This document shows, piece after piece, positions 1-6,565 of a stretch of 10,345 bases of DNA. The position numbers and the translations under genes are program-made. Source of the stretch: CAYMUN01 sp964440265 (GTDB lineage Bacteria; Patescibacteriota; Saccharimonadia; Saccharimonadales; UBA4665); the NCBI GenBank assembly GCA_964440265.1, contig CAYTRU010000037.1, positions 1-10,345 of the forward strand. The letters run 5' to 3'. The stretch's first letter is position 1, and each line of letters begins with the position of its first letter. The notes beneath the pieces were generated by a model. It had not been told where the DNA came from. It ran no database searches and saw only the letters and a program-made list of their open reading frames with translations.

Positions 1-1528
1 GTTGATCAGATTTTGCCGTGCTTTTGCCGCTGTTGGATTTGCCGATACCGGCGCGCAGCGCGGCAGTTTCCAGATCATGCATGGCCTTGACGCCTCCGTT
101 TTCATCCAGGTGAAACGATTTGGCCAGTTGTTGTGTGGCCACGGCGTCAGGTGCGTACGCTTCCCGGCAATCCAGGCACAGCCGCCGCACTAAACGTTGT
201 GCAACCACGACCCGGACTGTGCTGGCGATTAAAAACGGCTCCACGCCCATATCTAGCAAGCGAGGCAAGCAGGTAGCGGCATTGCTGGTGTGCAAAGTGC
301 TAAAGACTAGGTGTCCGGTCAGGGCGGCCTGGACAGCCAAGTCGGCAGTTTCGCCGTCACGGACCTCCCCGACCATGATGATGTTCGGGTCTTGGCGCAA
401 CAGCGCGCGTAAGCCGTTTGTGAATGTCATGCCGGCTATAGGGTTAACTTGGGTCTGATTGGCGCCCACGATGTGGTATTCTACCGGATCTTCAACAGTG
501 GAAATATTAACGTTTGGCGTGTTGAGCGAACTCAGTACGCTAAACAGAGTGGTTGATTTGCCGCTACCAGTCGGTCCGGTCACCAAAACCATGCCGTGTG
601 GTTGGACAATGGCGCCTTGAAGGTCGTGGAGAGCTGCACCCCAGAACCCCAATTCAGTAAAATCAGCAGCCTTGGTAGACTCGTTGAGAATTCGCATCAC
701 CACTTTCTCGCCGTCCAAGATCGGCAAAGTAGAAACGCGCAAAGCATACATGTTGCCATTGACTTCAACCTTAAATCGTCCGTCTTGTGGTGCGCGGTGC
801 TCATCGATTTTTAAGTTACTGAGGATCTTGATGCGACTAACCAGCGCGCCTAGCATTTTATGAGGCAGTTTGTTGGCCTCGCGCAGCAACCCATCGATGC
901 GGTAGCGGACGACTACAAAATTCTCTCTCGGCTCAATGTGTACGTCGCTTGCTCCAGCTTTGATTCCATACTCTAGCAGGATGTTAACAGTCTGGGCTAC
1001 CGGTGAATTTTCTGCTAGATCACTTTCGTCAATCTCTTCGACATCGTCGGCCTCGTCTTCCGCAGCAATCACTTTTGTTAGCTCACTACTGATATTACCG
1101 CGATACTGATCGAGTGCGGCTTGTAGTAGACTGCTGGTAGTGATGTGTACTTTTAGGTTGGTTCCTAGCTGTTTCTGCAAAAAGTTTAGTGCCTGAATAT
1201 CGTCGGGATCTTCCATCGCCAATAGCTTGGTACCGTTGTCATCGACATCAAAAACTACTACACCATACTGGCGCGCAATGCGTTCTGGTAGCTGCTTGAG
1301 CACTTCGTGCTGGATCTCTCGTGCATTGAGCTCCACAAATGGCACTTCGATCTCAGTGGCATACAGCTTGGTCAGATCTTTTTCGCTGAGCAGGTTATTT
1401 TTGATCACCAGGTCTTGTAGTGGTTTTTTGTCGTCGGCTACCTGCTGACGCAGAGTCGCGAGCTCAGGTTCGGTCACTTTTCCACTTTGCTGCAGCAGCT
1501 TCTCGACCAGTGAATCTGGTATACGCAT
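1..1528 (-). CDS. pilB: PilB/GspE-type type IV pilus assembly ATPase, 3' end cut by window edge
   Basis: Hexameric cytoplasmic ATPase that powers type IV pilus extension (or type II-like secretion). Reading down from ATG 1528 gives 509 residues with no stop before the window edge, so the C-terminus is missing. Residues 1-150 resemble the MshEN/T2SSE N-terminal domain, followed by an acidic linker at about 155-176. The ATPase core shows the Walker A motif GPTGSGKST (318-326), the Asp box STVEDPVEY, a Walker B IIMVGEVRD (Glu388) and the His box STLHTSN (His413). A zinc-site CLDC (Cys451, Cys454) follows; its partner CxxC is not seen in the remaining 55 residues and probably lies beyond the edge. 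The family Walker B usually reads GEIRD, so Val is a mild variant. The gene is divergent from recA. No strong Shine-Dalgarno sequence precedes ATG 1528. The family is certain; PilB rather than GspE is inferred from the likely lineage. Confidence 0.93.
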   Translation of the reverse strand, partial: MRIPDSLVEKLLQQSGKVTEPELATLRQQVADDKKPLQDLVIKNNLLSEKDLTKLYATEIEVPFVELNAREIQHEVLKQLPERIARQYGVVVFDVDDNGTKLLAMEDPDDIQALNFLQKQLGTNLKVHITTSSLLQAALDQYRGNISSELTKVIAAEDEADDVEEIDESDLAENSPVAQTVNILLEYGIKAGASDVHIEPRENFVVVRYRIDGLLREANKLPHKMLGALVSRIKILSNLKIDEHRAPQDGRFKVEVNGNMYALRVSTLPILDGEKVVMRILNESTKAADFTELGFWGAALHDLQGAIVQPHGMVLVTGPTGSGKSTTLFSVLSSLNTPNVNISTVEDPVEYHIVGANQTQVNPIAGMTFTNGLRALLRQDPNIIMVGEVRDGETADLAVQAALTGHLVFSTLHTSNAATCLPRLLDMGVEPFLIASTVRVVVAQRLVRRLCLDCREAYAPDAVATQQLAKSFHLDENGGVKAMHDLETAALRAGIGKSNSGKSTAKSDQ

Positions 1529-1606
1529 AGCCTAAACCGCCAGCCACCCGGTCAGCGTAAAATCACTATCTATTTTTGTATTCCAAAGTACGCCCATCTT
1601 ACGCTC

Positions 1607-1635
1607 ATTCTAGCAAATTCCTAGCCAAAACGTAA
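1607..1635 (-). promoter_or_regulatory. Probable extended -10 promoter of pilB
   Basis: On the minus strand TGC (1615-1613) directly precedes TAGAAT (1612-1607), an extended -10 element. The region 17 bases upstream (1635-1630, TTACGT) is a poor -35. This places the start of transcription near 1600, about 72 bases before ATG 1528. The same TGCTA core occurs in the recA and beta-propeller promoters. Confidence 0.5.
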
Positions 1636-1746
1636 GCATGTTTCAGGTGGATTAGACTATCTAAGTGAGGAACAGGAGACGTAAATTAAATAATCGTTAA
1701 ATTTCTCAAGAAAAGGTGGACTTAGTAAGCGCTAGCAATTTTATAG

Positions 1747-1775
1747 GGGACAGAGAGTGGTTATAGTGCTAAAAT
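1747..1775 (+). promoter_or_regulatory. Probable recA promoter, extended -10
   Basis: GGGACA (1747-1752, four of six matches to TTGACA) is followed after 17 bases by TAAAAT (1770-1775), itself preceded by TGC (1767-1769), an extended -10. The predicted start near 1782 gives a leader of about 26 bases containing AGAGGG (1798-1803), a close Shine-Dalgarno sequence. I saw no LexA-type box (GAAC-N4-GTTC or CTG-N10-CAG) over it, so SOS control is not supported. Confidence 0.6.
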
Positions 1776-1807
1776 ACTAGTAAAGGGCGGGGAAGAAAGA
1801 GGGTAAT

Positions 1808-2809
1808 ATGACTGATACGAAAACTACCAAACCAGCAAAAGACGGGGCCAATGCTGTCAGCAAAGATGACATGACAACCGGCAAACAAAAGGCCCTTGGT
1901 TTGGCGCTGGAAAGCATTGAGAAACAATTTGGCAAGGGCTCGATTATGAAGATGGGTGACGCACATGCTAGCAATGTCGAATGCATACCAACCGGCGCTC
2001 TTAGTCTAGATATTGCACTCGGCGGTGGTATCCCAAAAGGTCGAGTGATCGAAGTGTATGGGCCGGAGAGTTCTGGCAAGACTACGCTTACCCTGCATGC
2101 AATCGCCGAGGTACAACGGGCTGGTGGTACGGCAGCCTTCATCGATGCCGAGCATGCTCTTGACCCTGCTTATGCAAAACGTATCGGTGTAGATGTCGAA
2201 AACTTACTACTTAGTCAACCAGATAATGGCGAGCAGGCTCTTGAAATAGTTGAGACTCTGGTGCGTTCCAACGCTGTTGACCTGATTGTTGTTGACTCGG
2301 TGGCAGCGCTTGTGCCACGGGCCGAAATCGAAGGCGAGATGGGCGACAGCCACATGGGNNNNNNNNNNAAGGGCACCGTTATTTTTATTAACCAGATCCG
2401 TATGAAGATCGGTGTTATGTTTGGCAATCCCGAAACAACCACTGGCGGCAATGCCCTGAAGTTTTATGCCAGTGTGCGCATGGACATTCGTCGCATCGGT
2501 CAGATTAAACAGGGTGAAGATATCATTGGCAATCGCACGCGGGTAAAAGTTGTCAAAAATAAGATCGCTCCCCCTTTCCGACAAGCTGAGTTTGACATTA
2601 TGTATAACCAAGGCATTAGTACTAGTGGTGACACGCTTGACCTGGCTGCCGAACGCGGTATCGTAGAAAAAGCCGGCGCTTGGTATGCCTATAACGATGC
2701 CAAAATCGGTCAGGGCCGTGAAGCCGCCAAGACCTATCTAGATGAGAATCCTAAAATTATGGCCGAAATTACTCAAAAAGTACTGGCTGCCGAAGCCGCT
2801 AAAGTCTAA
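1808..2809 (+). CDS. recA: Recombinase RecA, interrupted by a 10-N assembly gap
   Basis: ATP-dependent strand-exchange protein that forms filaments on single-stranded DNA in homologous recombination and repair. ATG 1808 follows AGAGGG (1798-1803). The protein has an N-terminal extension of about 25 residues, Walker A GPESSGKT (85-92), DAEHALDP with the catalytic Glu115, Walker B LIVVD (159-163), the GDSHMG segment before the gap, then FINQIRMKIGVMFGNPETTTGG and the C-terminal domain. The 10 N at 2359-2368 keep the frame but replace a stretch that in E. coli RecA spans about 20 residues, so the printed 333 residues are about 17 too few. The missing piece follows the L1 DNA-binding loop region. 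The gene looks intact otherwise and probably shares a transcript with recX, 64 bases downstream. Confidence 0.98.
   Translation: MTDTKTTKPAKDGANAVSKDDMTTGKQKALGLALESIEKQFGKGSIMKMGDAHASNVECIPTGALSLDIALGGGIPKGRVIEVYGPESSGKTTLTLHAIAEVQRAGGTAAFIDAEHALDPAYAKRIGVDVENLLLSQPDNGEQALEIVETLVRSNAVDLIVVDSVAALVPRAEIEGEMGDSHMXXXXKGTVIFINQIRMKIGVMFGNPETTTGGNALKFYASVRMDIRRIGQIKQGEDIIGNRTRVKVVKNKIAPPFRQAEFDIMYNQGISTSGDTLDLAAERGIVEKAGAWYAYNDAKIGQGREAAKTYLDENPKIMAEITQKVLAAEAAKV
2359..2368. other. 10-N assembly gap inside recA
   Basis: A run of ten N interrupts recA right after the HMG codons. Comparison with the E. coli RecA sequence known to me suggests about 61 real bases belong here, assuming no indel. The size is therefore a placeholder, and the in-frame appearance is partly luck. 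Confidence 0.95.
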
Positions 2810-2873
2810 ATCTAACTGACTATATTCGAGATTGACCTACGTACACAACAATCTTTAAGCACTAAAGCCATTC

Positions 2874-3473
2874 GTGAAAATCACCAGCATTAAGCAGCAG
2901 GTTAAACGACAGGGAAGGTACTCTGTTTTTATCGAGGGGAAGTATAGTTTTTCGTTGAGTGATACGGCTCTACTGGAAAGTGGGCTTACGCTTCGCCAAG
3001 AGCTAAGTGCTACAGAAGTTGTAGAGCTGAAACAGAAATCTAGCGATGATAAGTTATATAATAACGCCTTGCGTTATGTGGCCATGAGACCACGCAGCCA
3101 ATGGGAGATGGAAGCTTACCTGACCAGAAAAGCTTGTCCGACCGCTCTACGAAACAATATACTTAACAAGTTAAGTAACAATGGATTACTGGATGATCAG
3201 TCATTTGCCCGCTCTTGGATAACCAGCCGACGTTTGTTAAAGCCCACTTCTCGTCGTCGTCTGACACAGGAGTTACGGACTAAGCGGGTGCCAGATGACA
3301 TAATCCAGCGATTGCTTGCTGAAGATGCGACAGATGAAGTAGTAGTACTACAGGAACTGATTGCTCGCAAGCGTAAGCAAACAAAATATCAGGATGACCA
3401 AAAACTAATGCGCTACCTAGCTGCTCAAGGTTTTGCTTACAGTGATATCAAGGCCGCTCTCACCGATCTGTAG
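2874..3473 (+). CDS. recX: RecA regulator RecX
   Basis: RecX binds RecA filaments and modulates (usually inhibits) their growth and ATPase activity. The start is GTG 2874, giving 199 residues; no clear Shine-Dalgarno sequence precedes it, but the protein begins naturally there (MKITSIKQQ). An N-terminal segment of the type VFIEGKYSFSLSD (about 18-30) occurs in many Gram-positive RecX proteins. Helical repeats of the RecX fold follow, with ALRYVAMRPRSQWEMEAYL (about 66-84), NNGLLDDQSFARSWI (about 102-116) and RLTQELRTKRVPDDII (about 129-144) as the family signatures. Placement 64 bases after recA in the same direction is the classic arrangement and implies co-transcription. It converges on the PRC-barrel gene with only 9 bases between the stops, and I see no intrinsic terminator there. 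Confidence 0.93.
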   Translation: MKITSIKQQVKRQGRYSVFIEGKYSFSLSDTALLESGLTLRQELSATEVVELKQKSSDDKLYNNALRYVAMRPRSQWEMEAYLTRKACPTALRNNILNKLSNNGLLDDQSFARSWITSRRLLKPTSRRRLTQELRTKRVPDDIIQRLLAEDATDEVVVLQELIARKRKQTKYQDDQKLMRYLAAQGFAYSDIKAALTDL

Positions 3474-3482
3474 GTAGGGGCT

Positions 3483-4001
3483 TTAGGCGGTCACTGCTGA
3501 AGCAGAGGCCGGCGCACCTTTCAGCAGCTCATTAATGATAATACGATTCGGGGTAATCTCGTTGATCTGGCTACGGTCAATACTCAAAGCGCCTCCCGTG
3601 AAACTTTTAAGGATAGACTGTGCCACATAGATCTTTTGGATATACATCGTCTCCATGTCGGCAGCATAATCACTCACTTTCCCTACTTTTTGCTTACTAA
3701 TGGTCTCAACTTGTTTCCCAAGTAATTCAAAGTGTAAATCCAGTACACTTTTAAGGCGGATGAGTTCGTGGGGTTCAGCCAGTACATCATGGTCATTGAC
3801 TACGTAGCCTTTGGTCATAATGTCACGGATATCTTGGTAGAGCAGGACTAGGGTTTTTTTATTGAAACGATCCTGGCAATAGAAGCCTTCGATTTTTAAA
3901 TTGTTCGGGTTAAAAATAGCGCCCGTTATGCTGGCGATGGGCGCTCCAGTACGGAGCGATAGTACGGATTTGTTGAGTAGGTTTGTACTGAGTTGTAGCA
4001 T
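3483..4001 (-). CDS. PRC-barrel domain protein
   Basis: A 172-residue protein without signal peptide or membrane segment. Two PRC-barrel-like halves are visible. Residues about 5-80 begin with the signature LLNKSVLSLRTGAPIASITG and continue with FNPNNLKIEGFYCQD. Residues about 90-165 contain LLGKQVETISKQKVGKVSDY, followed by a beta-rich stretch. PRC barrels are small beta-barrels found in RNA-processing factors such as RimM and in photosynthetic reaction-centre subunit H; stand-alone bacterial members are mostly uncharacterised, so the role here is unknown. The start at ATG 4001 follows a TATACT box by only 7 bases, so the message may be leaderless. It is convergent with recX and divergent from the lamin-tail gene. 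The domain call is fairly sure; the function is open. Confidence 0.82.
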   Translation of the reverse strand: MLQLSTNLLNKSVLSLRTGAPIASITGAIFNPNNLKIEGFYCQDRFNKKTLVLLYQDIRDIMTKGYVVNDHDVLAEPHELIRLKSVLDLHFELLGKQVETISKQKVGKVSDYAADMETMYIQKIYVAQSILKSFTGGALSIDRSQINEITPNRIIINELLKGAPASASAVTA

Positions 4002-4008
4002 AGCTTTC

Positions 4009-4014
4009 AGTATA
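4009..4014 (-). promoter_or_regulatory. -10 box of the PRC-barrel gene, possible leaderless start
   Basis: On the minus strand TATACT (4014-4009) lies 7 bases before ATG 4001. A usual -10 to start distance puts +1 at about 4002, leaving almost no 5' leader. No good -35 is seen 16-18 bases upstream (TAGCAG at 4037-4032). Confidence 0.5.
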
Positions 4015-4100
4015 GCGCGGGTTATTGCCGGCTGCTACCGCATTCCTGGCCCTCATGGCTGGCTAGGAACGATAAAAACGCCTTGTGCCACACCTGACTC

Positions 4101-4139
4101 AGTAGCTAAAAGATTAAATTATTTAATCTTTTAGCTACT
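4101..4139. repeat. 39-bp perfect palindrome between divergent genes
   Basis: Two 19-base arms (4101-4119 and 4121-4139) are exact reverse complements around a single T at 4120. The arms start AGTAGCTAAAAG and are A+T-rich towards the centre. A weaker outer pair, CCTTG (4081-4085) and CAAGG (4141-4145), flanks it. It lies upstream of both divergent genes, 26 bases from the candidate -35 of the lamin-tail gene and outside both predicted transcripts. It may be an operator for a dimeric regulator, a cruciform, or a terminator for antisense read-through from recX. It lacks the G+C-rich stem of a typical intrinsic terminator. Confidence 0.95.
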
Positions 4140-4165
4140 TCAAGGTGCTTTCAAACTGCTATTGC

Positions 4166-4195
4166 TTGCCTCTGCAAGAATTGCTTGGGTACAAT
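4166..4195 (+). promoter_or_regulatory. Probable promoter of the lamin-tail gene, possible leaderless start
   Basis: TTGCCT (4166-4171) and TACAAT (4190-4195) are spaced 18 bases apart. The predicted +1 near 4202 is only about 3 bases before ATG 4205, and no Shine-Dalgarno sequence precedes that ATG. This mirrors the divergent PRC-barrel gene. Confidence 0.5.
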
Positions 4196-4204
4196 TTGGC
4201 CACT

Positions 4205-5647
4205 ATGATATGGCTGCGACGACCAGTACCAGGATTAACGGTAGGACTACTGTTTTGTATGGGTCTGTTGTTCGGGCAGCCCAGTTTTGTTCGGGCCGAC
4301 ACAGCTGATGCCCCTGCATTGGTCATTAGCCAGCTCAAGATCACTAGCAGTAATGGCCAATTTATCACGCTATACAACACCACCGATAAGGCTCTAGACA
4401 TGACAAAGTACCAGCTGGAGTATTTCAATAATTATGATTTAACCAAAGCCACAAGTAGCAGATTAATCGCACTGTCAGGCGTAGCACCACCGCATGGTTA
4501 CTATATGGTCAATGACAGCGCGCTGCTGCTATGTTATAAACTGACTGTTAATTCACTGTCGCTGGGGTTATCTAGTACGGCTGGTCTAGTCGAGGTCTTG
4601 GCATTTAACCAAGTAAATCCCGGCAGCTCAGTTACGCCACAACTGCAAGATTATGTGGGTTGGTCCAAGACTGTTGCCAGCGGGGCACAAACTTTGCCAA
4701 TCAGCACCAATGCTTTCCTGCAGCGCCAGCCTTCTGGTGCTGATAATAACCCTCTCATAGCTCTACCGGGAACCGGTAGTTGGCAAATTGTACAGCCGGA
4801 CAACACGAATAGCTGCAATATAGTCACTACGACCACTACGCCTACGATTGTGGCGACTGGCTTCAGTCAATTATTACCATCTAGTGAACCACCGGCCACC
4901 GTCGTCAATATGCCGGTGTCGGATGACCCAGCACAAGCTGATGCTCCCCACTTACCCGCGGCTGACATTGGCCTGATGGCGCCCAAAATTACTGAAGTAC
5001 TCCCAAATCCTACAGGCACAGGTAATGATGATATCGATGAGTTTATAGAGCTGTACAATGCCAATTCACTAGCTTTTGACTTGAGCGGCTTTAGTCTGCA
5101 GGTCGGCACGACCTCTTTGCATACATATAAGTTTCCGGCAGGCACTAATTTAGCATCCCGTAGCTTCACCGCGTTTTCATCGGCAGATACTGGCTTGAGC
5201 CTCAGTAATAGTGGCGGACAGGTCAAGTTGCTTGACCCATTTGGTAATAGTATCTCGGCAACCGATGTGTATGGCACTGCAAAGGACGGCCAGGCTTGGG
5301 CTCTGGCGAAGGGTAGATGGTACTGGACGACGAAACTAACACCGGGCACTGCCAATACTATTGAACTCCCGGTCACCATCAAAAAAACGGCCACGAAAAA
5401 GGCAGCTGCCAAAAAAAGTTCACCGGTAAAGACATCCAAAACAGCCACATCTGCCAAAACAAGCACGGCTGGTAGCTTGAGCGGCCACCCCGAAGACACA
5501 CCGACGACACCCATTCATTATTGGACACTTGCTCTGATTGCCGGCCTCGCGCTACTATACGGGCTATATGAGTACCGCACTGACCTGGCAAATCGAATCT
5601 ACCAGCTTAGAAGATACCTTAGCGATCGCCGGGCAAATCGGGCGTAG
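4205..5647 (+). CDS. Secreted, C-terminally membrane-anchored lamin-tail-domain protein
   Basis: ATG 4205 is chosen over a GTG 60 bases upstream because a signal peptide starts exactly there: basic MIWLRR, a hydrophobic stretch, and a likely cut near VRA (about 31). The mature 480-residue precursor shows a divergent lamin-tail-like domain (about 38-195), a Thr/Pro linker, a clear lamin-tail domain (about 259-385; signature ITEVLPNPTG, then DEFIELYN and DLSGFSLQ), a Lys/Ala/Thr/Ser-rich stretch (about 393-423), one membrane segment (about 438-457) and a basic cytoplasmic tail. The topology is thus an outward-facing protein held in the membrane, with a positively charged spacer probably crossing the wall. 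Bacterial lamin-tail domains occur on surface proteins and nucleases, but no enzyme domain is visible here. Its last 80 bases overlap tsaE in another frame, so tsaE expression may be coupled to it. The architecture is solid; the ligand is unknown. Confidence 0.85.
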   Translation: MIWLRRPVPGLTVGLLFCMGLLFGQPSFVRADTADAPALVISQLKITSSNGQFITLYNTTDKALDMTKYQLEYFNNYDLTKATSSRLIALSGVAPPHGYYMVNDSALLLCYKLTVNSLSLGLSSTAGLVEVLAFNQVNPGSSVTPQLQDYVGWSKTVASGAQTLPISTNAFLQRQPSGADNNPLIALPGTGSWQIVQPDNTNSCNIVTTTTTPTIVATGFSQLLPSSEPPATVVNMPVSDDPAQADAPHLPAADIGLMAPKITEVLPNPTGTGNDDIDEFIELYNANSLAFDLSGFSLQVGTTSLHTYKFPAGTNLASRSFTAFSSADTGLSLSNSGGQVKLLDPFGNSISATDVYGTAKDGQAWALAKGRWYWTTKLTPGTANTIELPVTIKKTATKKAAAKKSSPVKTSKTATSAKTSTAGSLSGHPEDTPTTPIHYWTLALIAGLALLYGLYEYRTDLANRIYQLRRYLSDRRANRA

Positions 5648-6038
5648 ATTACAGGGAGGTGAAGTTATTGAGCTTGTAAGTGACCTAGGAGGAGGCAAGA
5701 CGGCTTTTGTCCGGGGCTTGGCCAGGGGCATGGGTAGCAATGAAGCCGTGCATAGTCCTAGCTTTACGATCAGTAACCAGTATCAAGCTGGTAAGCTGAC
5801 CCTTTATCACCTTGATTTTTATCGTTTGGATGAGCCCGGCATCATGCGTGATGAATTAAGTGAGTTACTGATGGATCCTCAGGCGATTATAGCAGTCGAA
5901 TGGGCTGATAGTGTCGAGACTATACTGCCTGCAAATCGTCTAACCGTTCGTATCCGGGCCACGGGCGATAATAGTCGCCGATTCAGCTTTGTGGCTTCCG
6001 CTGATCTACACCACCTGCTACAGGGCGTAGGTGCTTAA
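5568..6038 (+). CDS. tsaE: tRNA t6A37 biosynthesis ATPase TsaE
   Basis: TsaE is the ATPase that works with TsaB and TsaD in making threonylcarbamoyladenosine at A37 of tRNAs reading ANN codons. ATG 5568 is preferred over an in-frame TTG at 5538, giving 156 residues, close to the family norm. The P-loop reads SDLGGGKT instead of the usual GDLGAGKT, so the first Walker A glycine is Ser. Then come the family motifs HSPSFTISNQY (switch-like), HLDFYRL and VEWADSVETILP. The start lies inside the lamin-tail gene (80-base overlap) with no clear Shine-Dalgarno sequence; TACTAT (5553-5558) or TATACG (5556-5561) just upstream could be a -10 for an internal leaderless start, but this is weak. tsaB follows after 3 bases. 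tsaD is not in the window. Confidence 0.93.
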   Translation: MSTALTWQIESTSLEDTLAIAGQIGRRLQGGEVIELVSDLGGGKTAFVRGLARGMGSNEAVHSPSFTISNQYQAGKLTLYHLDFYRLDEPGIMRDELSELLMDPQAIIAVEWADSVETILPANRLTVRIRATGDNSRRFSFVASADLHHLLQGVGA

Positions 6039-6041
6039 AGT

Positions 6042-6434
6042 ATGCTTATACTGACTATCCGTACCGATAGGCCTGAAGCTGAAATTGGGCTTTATGATGC
6101 GATAGATCAACTAGCGAGTCATAGCTGGCTAGCTCACCGCCAGCTGGCTGAAACGATCCATCTGAAAATCGAGGATTTATTGAAATCCTATGCTTATAGT
6201 TGGAGCGATCTTGATGGTCTGATTGTCTTTAAGGGGCCAGGTAGCTTTACGGGTTTACGGATTGGTTTCAGCACTGCTAATACCTTGGCCTACAGCCTAC
6301 AGATACCGATTGTTGCTCTGGGGGGTGAGGCTTGGATCAAACATGGCATGCAAGCACTGGCAAAAGGGTTTAACGAACAAATCGTCTTGCCGGAATATGG
6401 CGCACTGGCCAATATCACCTTACCTAAAAAGTAA
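6042..6434 (+). CDS. tsaB: Short TsaB, t6A37 biosynthesis partner protein
   Basis: TsaB is the catalytically inactive ASKHA-fold partner of TsaD and TsaE. AGGTG (6029-6033) sits 8 bases before ATG 6042, inside the end of tsaE. Only 130 residues are encoded, against about 230 in E. coli. The N-terminal ASKHA subdomain is present: LILTIRTDRPEAEIGLYD at the start (where the family usually reads IDTS), AETIHLKIEDLL, and the hallmark GPGSFTGLRIG with TANTLAYSLQIPIVAL. The C-terminal subdomain is absent, and the protein ends cleanly with LPKK and a stop, followed by a normal promoter region. This suggests a naturally short form rather than a broken gene. The tsaE-tsaB order supports the call. Confidence 0.88.
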   Translation: MLILTIRTDRPEAEIGLYDAIDQLASHSWLAHRQLAETIHLKIEDLLKSYAYSWSDLDGLIVFKGPGSFTGLRIGFSTANTLAYSLQIPIVALGGEAWIKHGMQALAKGFNEQIVLPEYGALANITLPKK

Positions 6435-6483
6435 GTAATTGGAGTTGGGCAGTAGACTGTGGAAAACGAGAAGCATAAAAAGC

Positions 6484-6511
6484 TTGACAACAGTTTTTCG
6501 CTTGCTATACT
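6484..6511 (+). promoter_or_regulatory. Strong sigma70-type promoter of the beta-propeller gene
   Basis: A perfect TTGACA (6484-6489) is followed after 16 bases by TATACT (6506-6511), preceded by TGC (6503-6505), an extended -10. This is the best promoter in the window. The predicted start near 6518 gives a leader of about 48 A-rich bases ending in AAGGAA (6555-6560) before ATG 6566. Confidence 0.85.
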
Positions 6512-6565
6512 CTCCTCTGTAAGTGTGTAAATAAAAAAGTTTAAAACAGAGACAAAGGAAAATAC

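Noticed and set aside
1638..1655. Five-codon leader peptide (ATG 1638) before recA
   Set aside because: No ribosome site and it lies upstream of the predicted recA transcript.
1529..1807. SOS/LexA box in the recA-pilB spacer
   Set aside because: Neither a GAAC-N4-GTTC nor a CTG-N10-CAG palindrome was found over the promoter by eye.
4867..5514. 215-codon open frame on the minus strand inside the lamin-tail gene
   Set aside because: The plus-strand gene has clear domains and a signal peptide; the antisense frame has none and no ribosome site.
6515..6551. CTCTGT/ACAGAG stem in the leader of the propeller gene
   Set aside because: Six base pairs around a 25-base A-rich loop, partly upstream of the predicted transcript start; likely chance.
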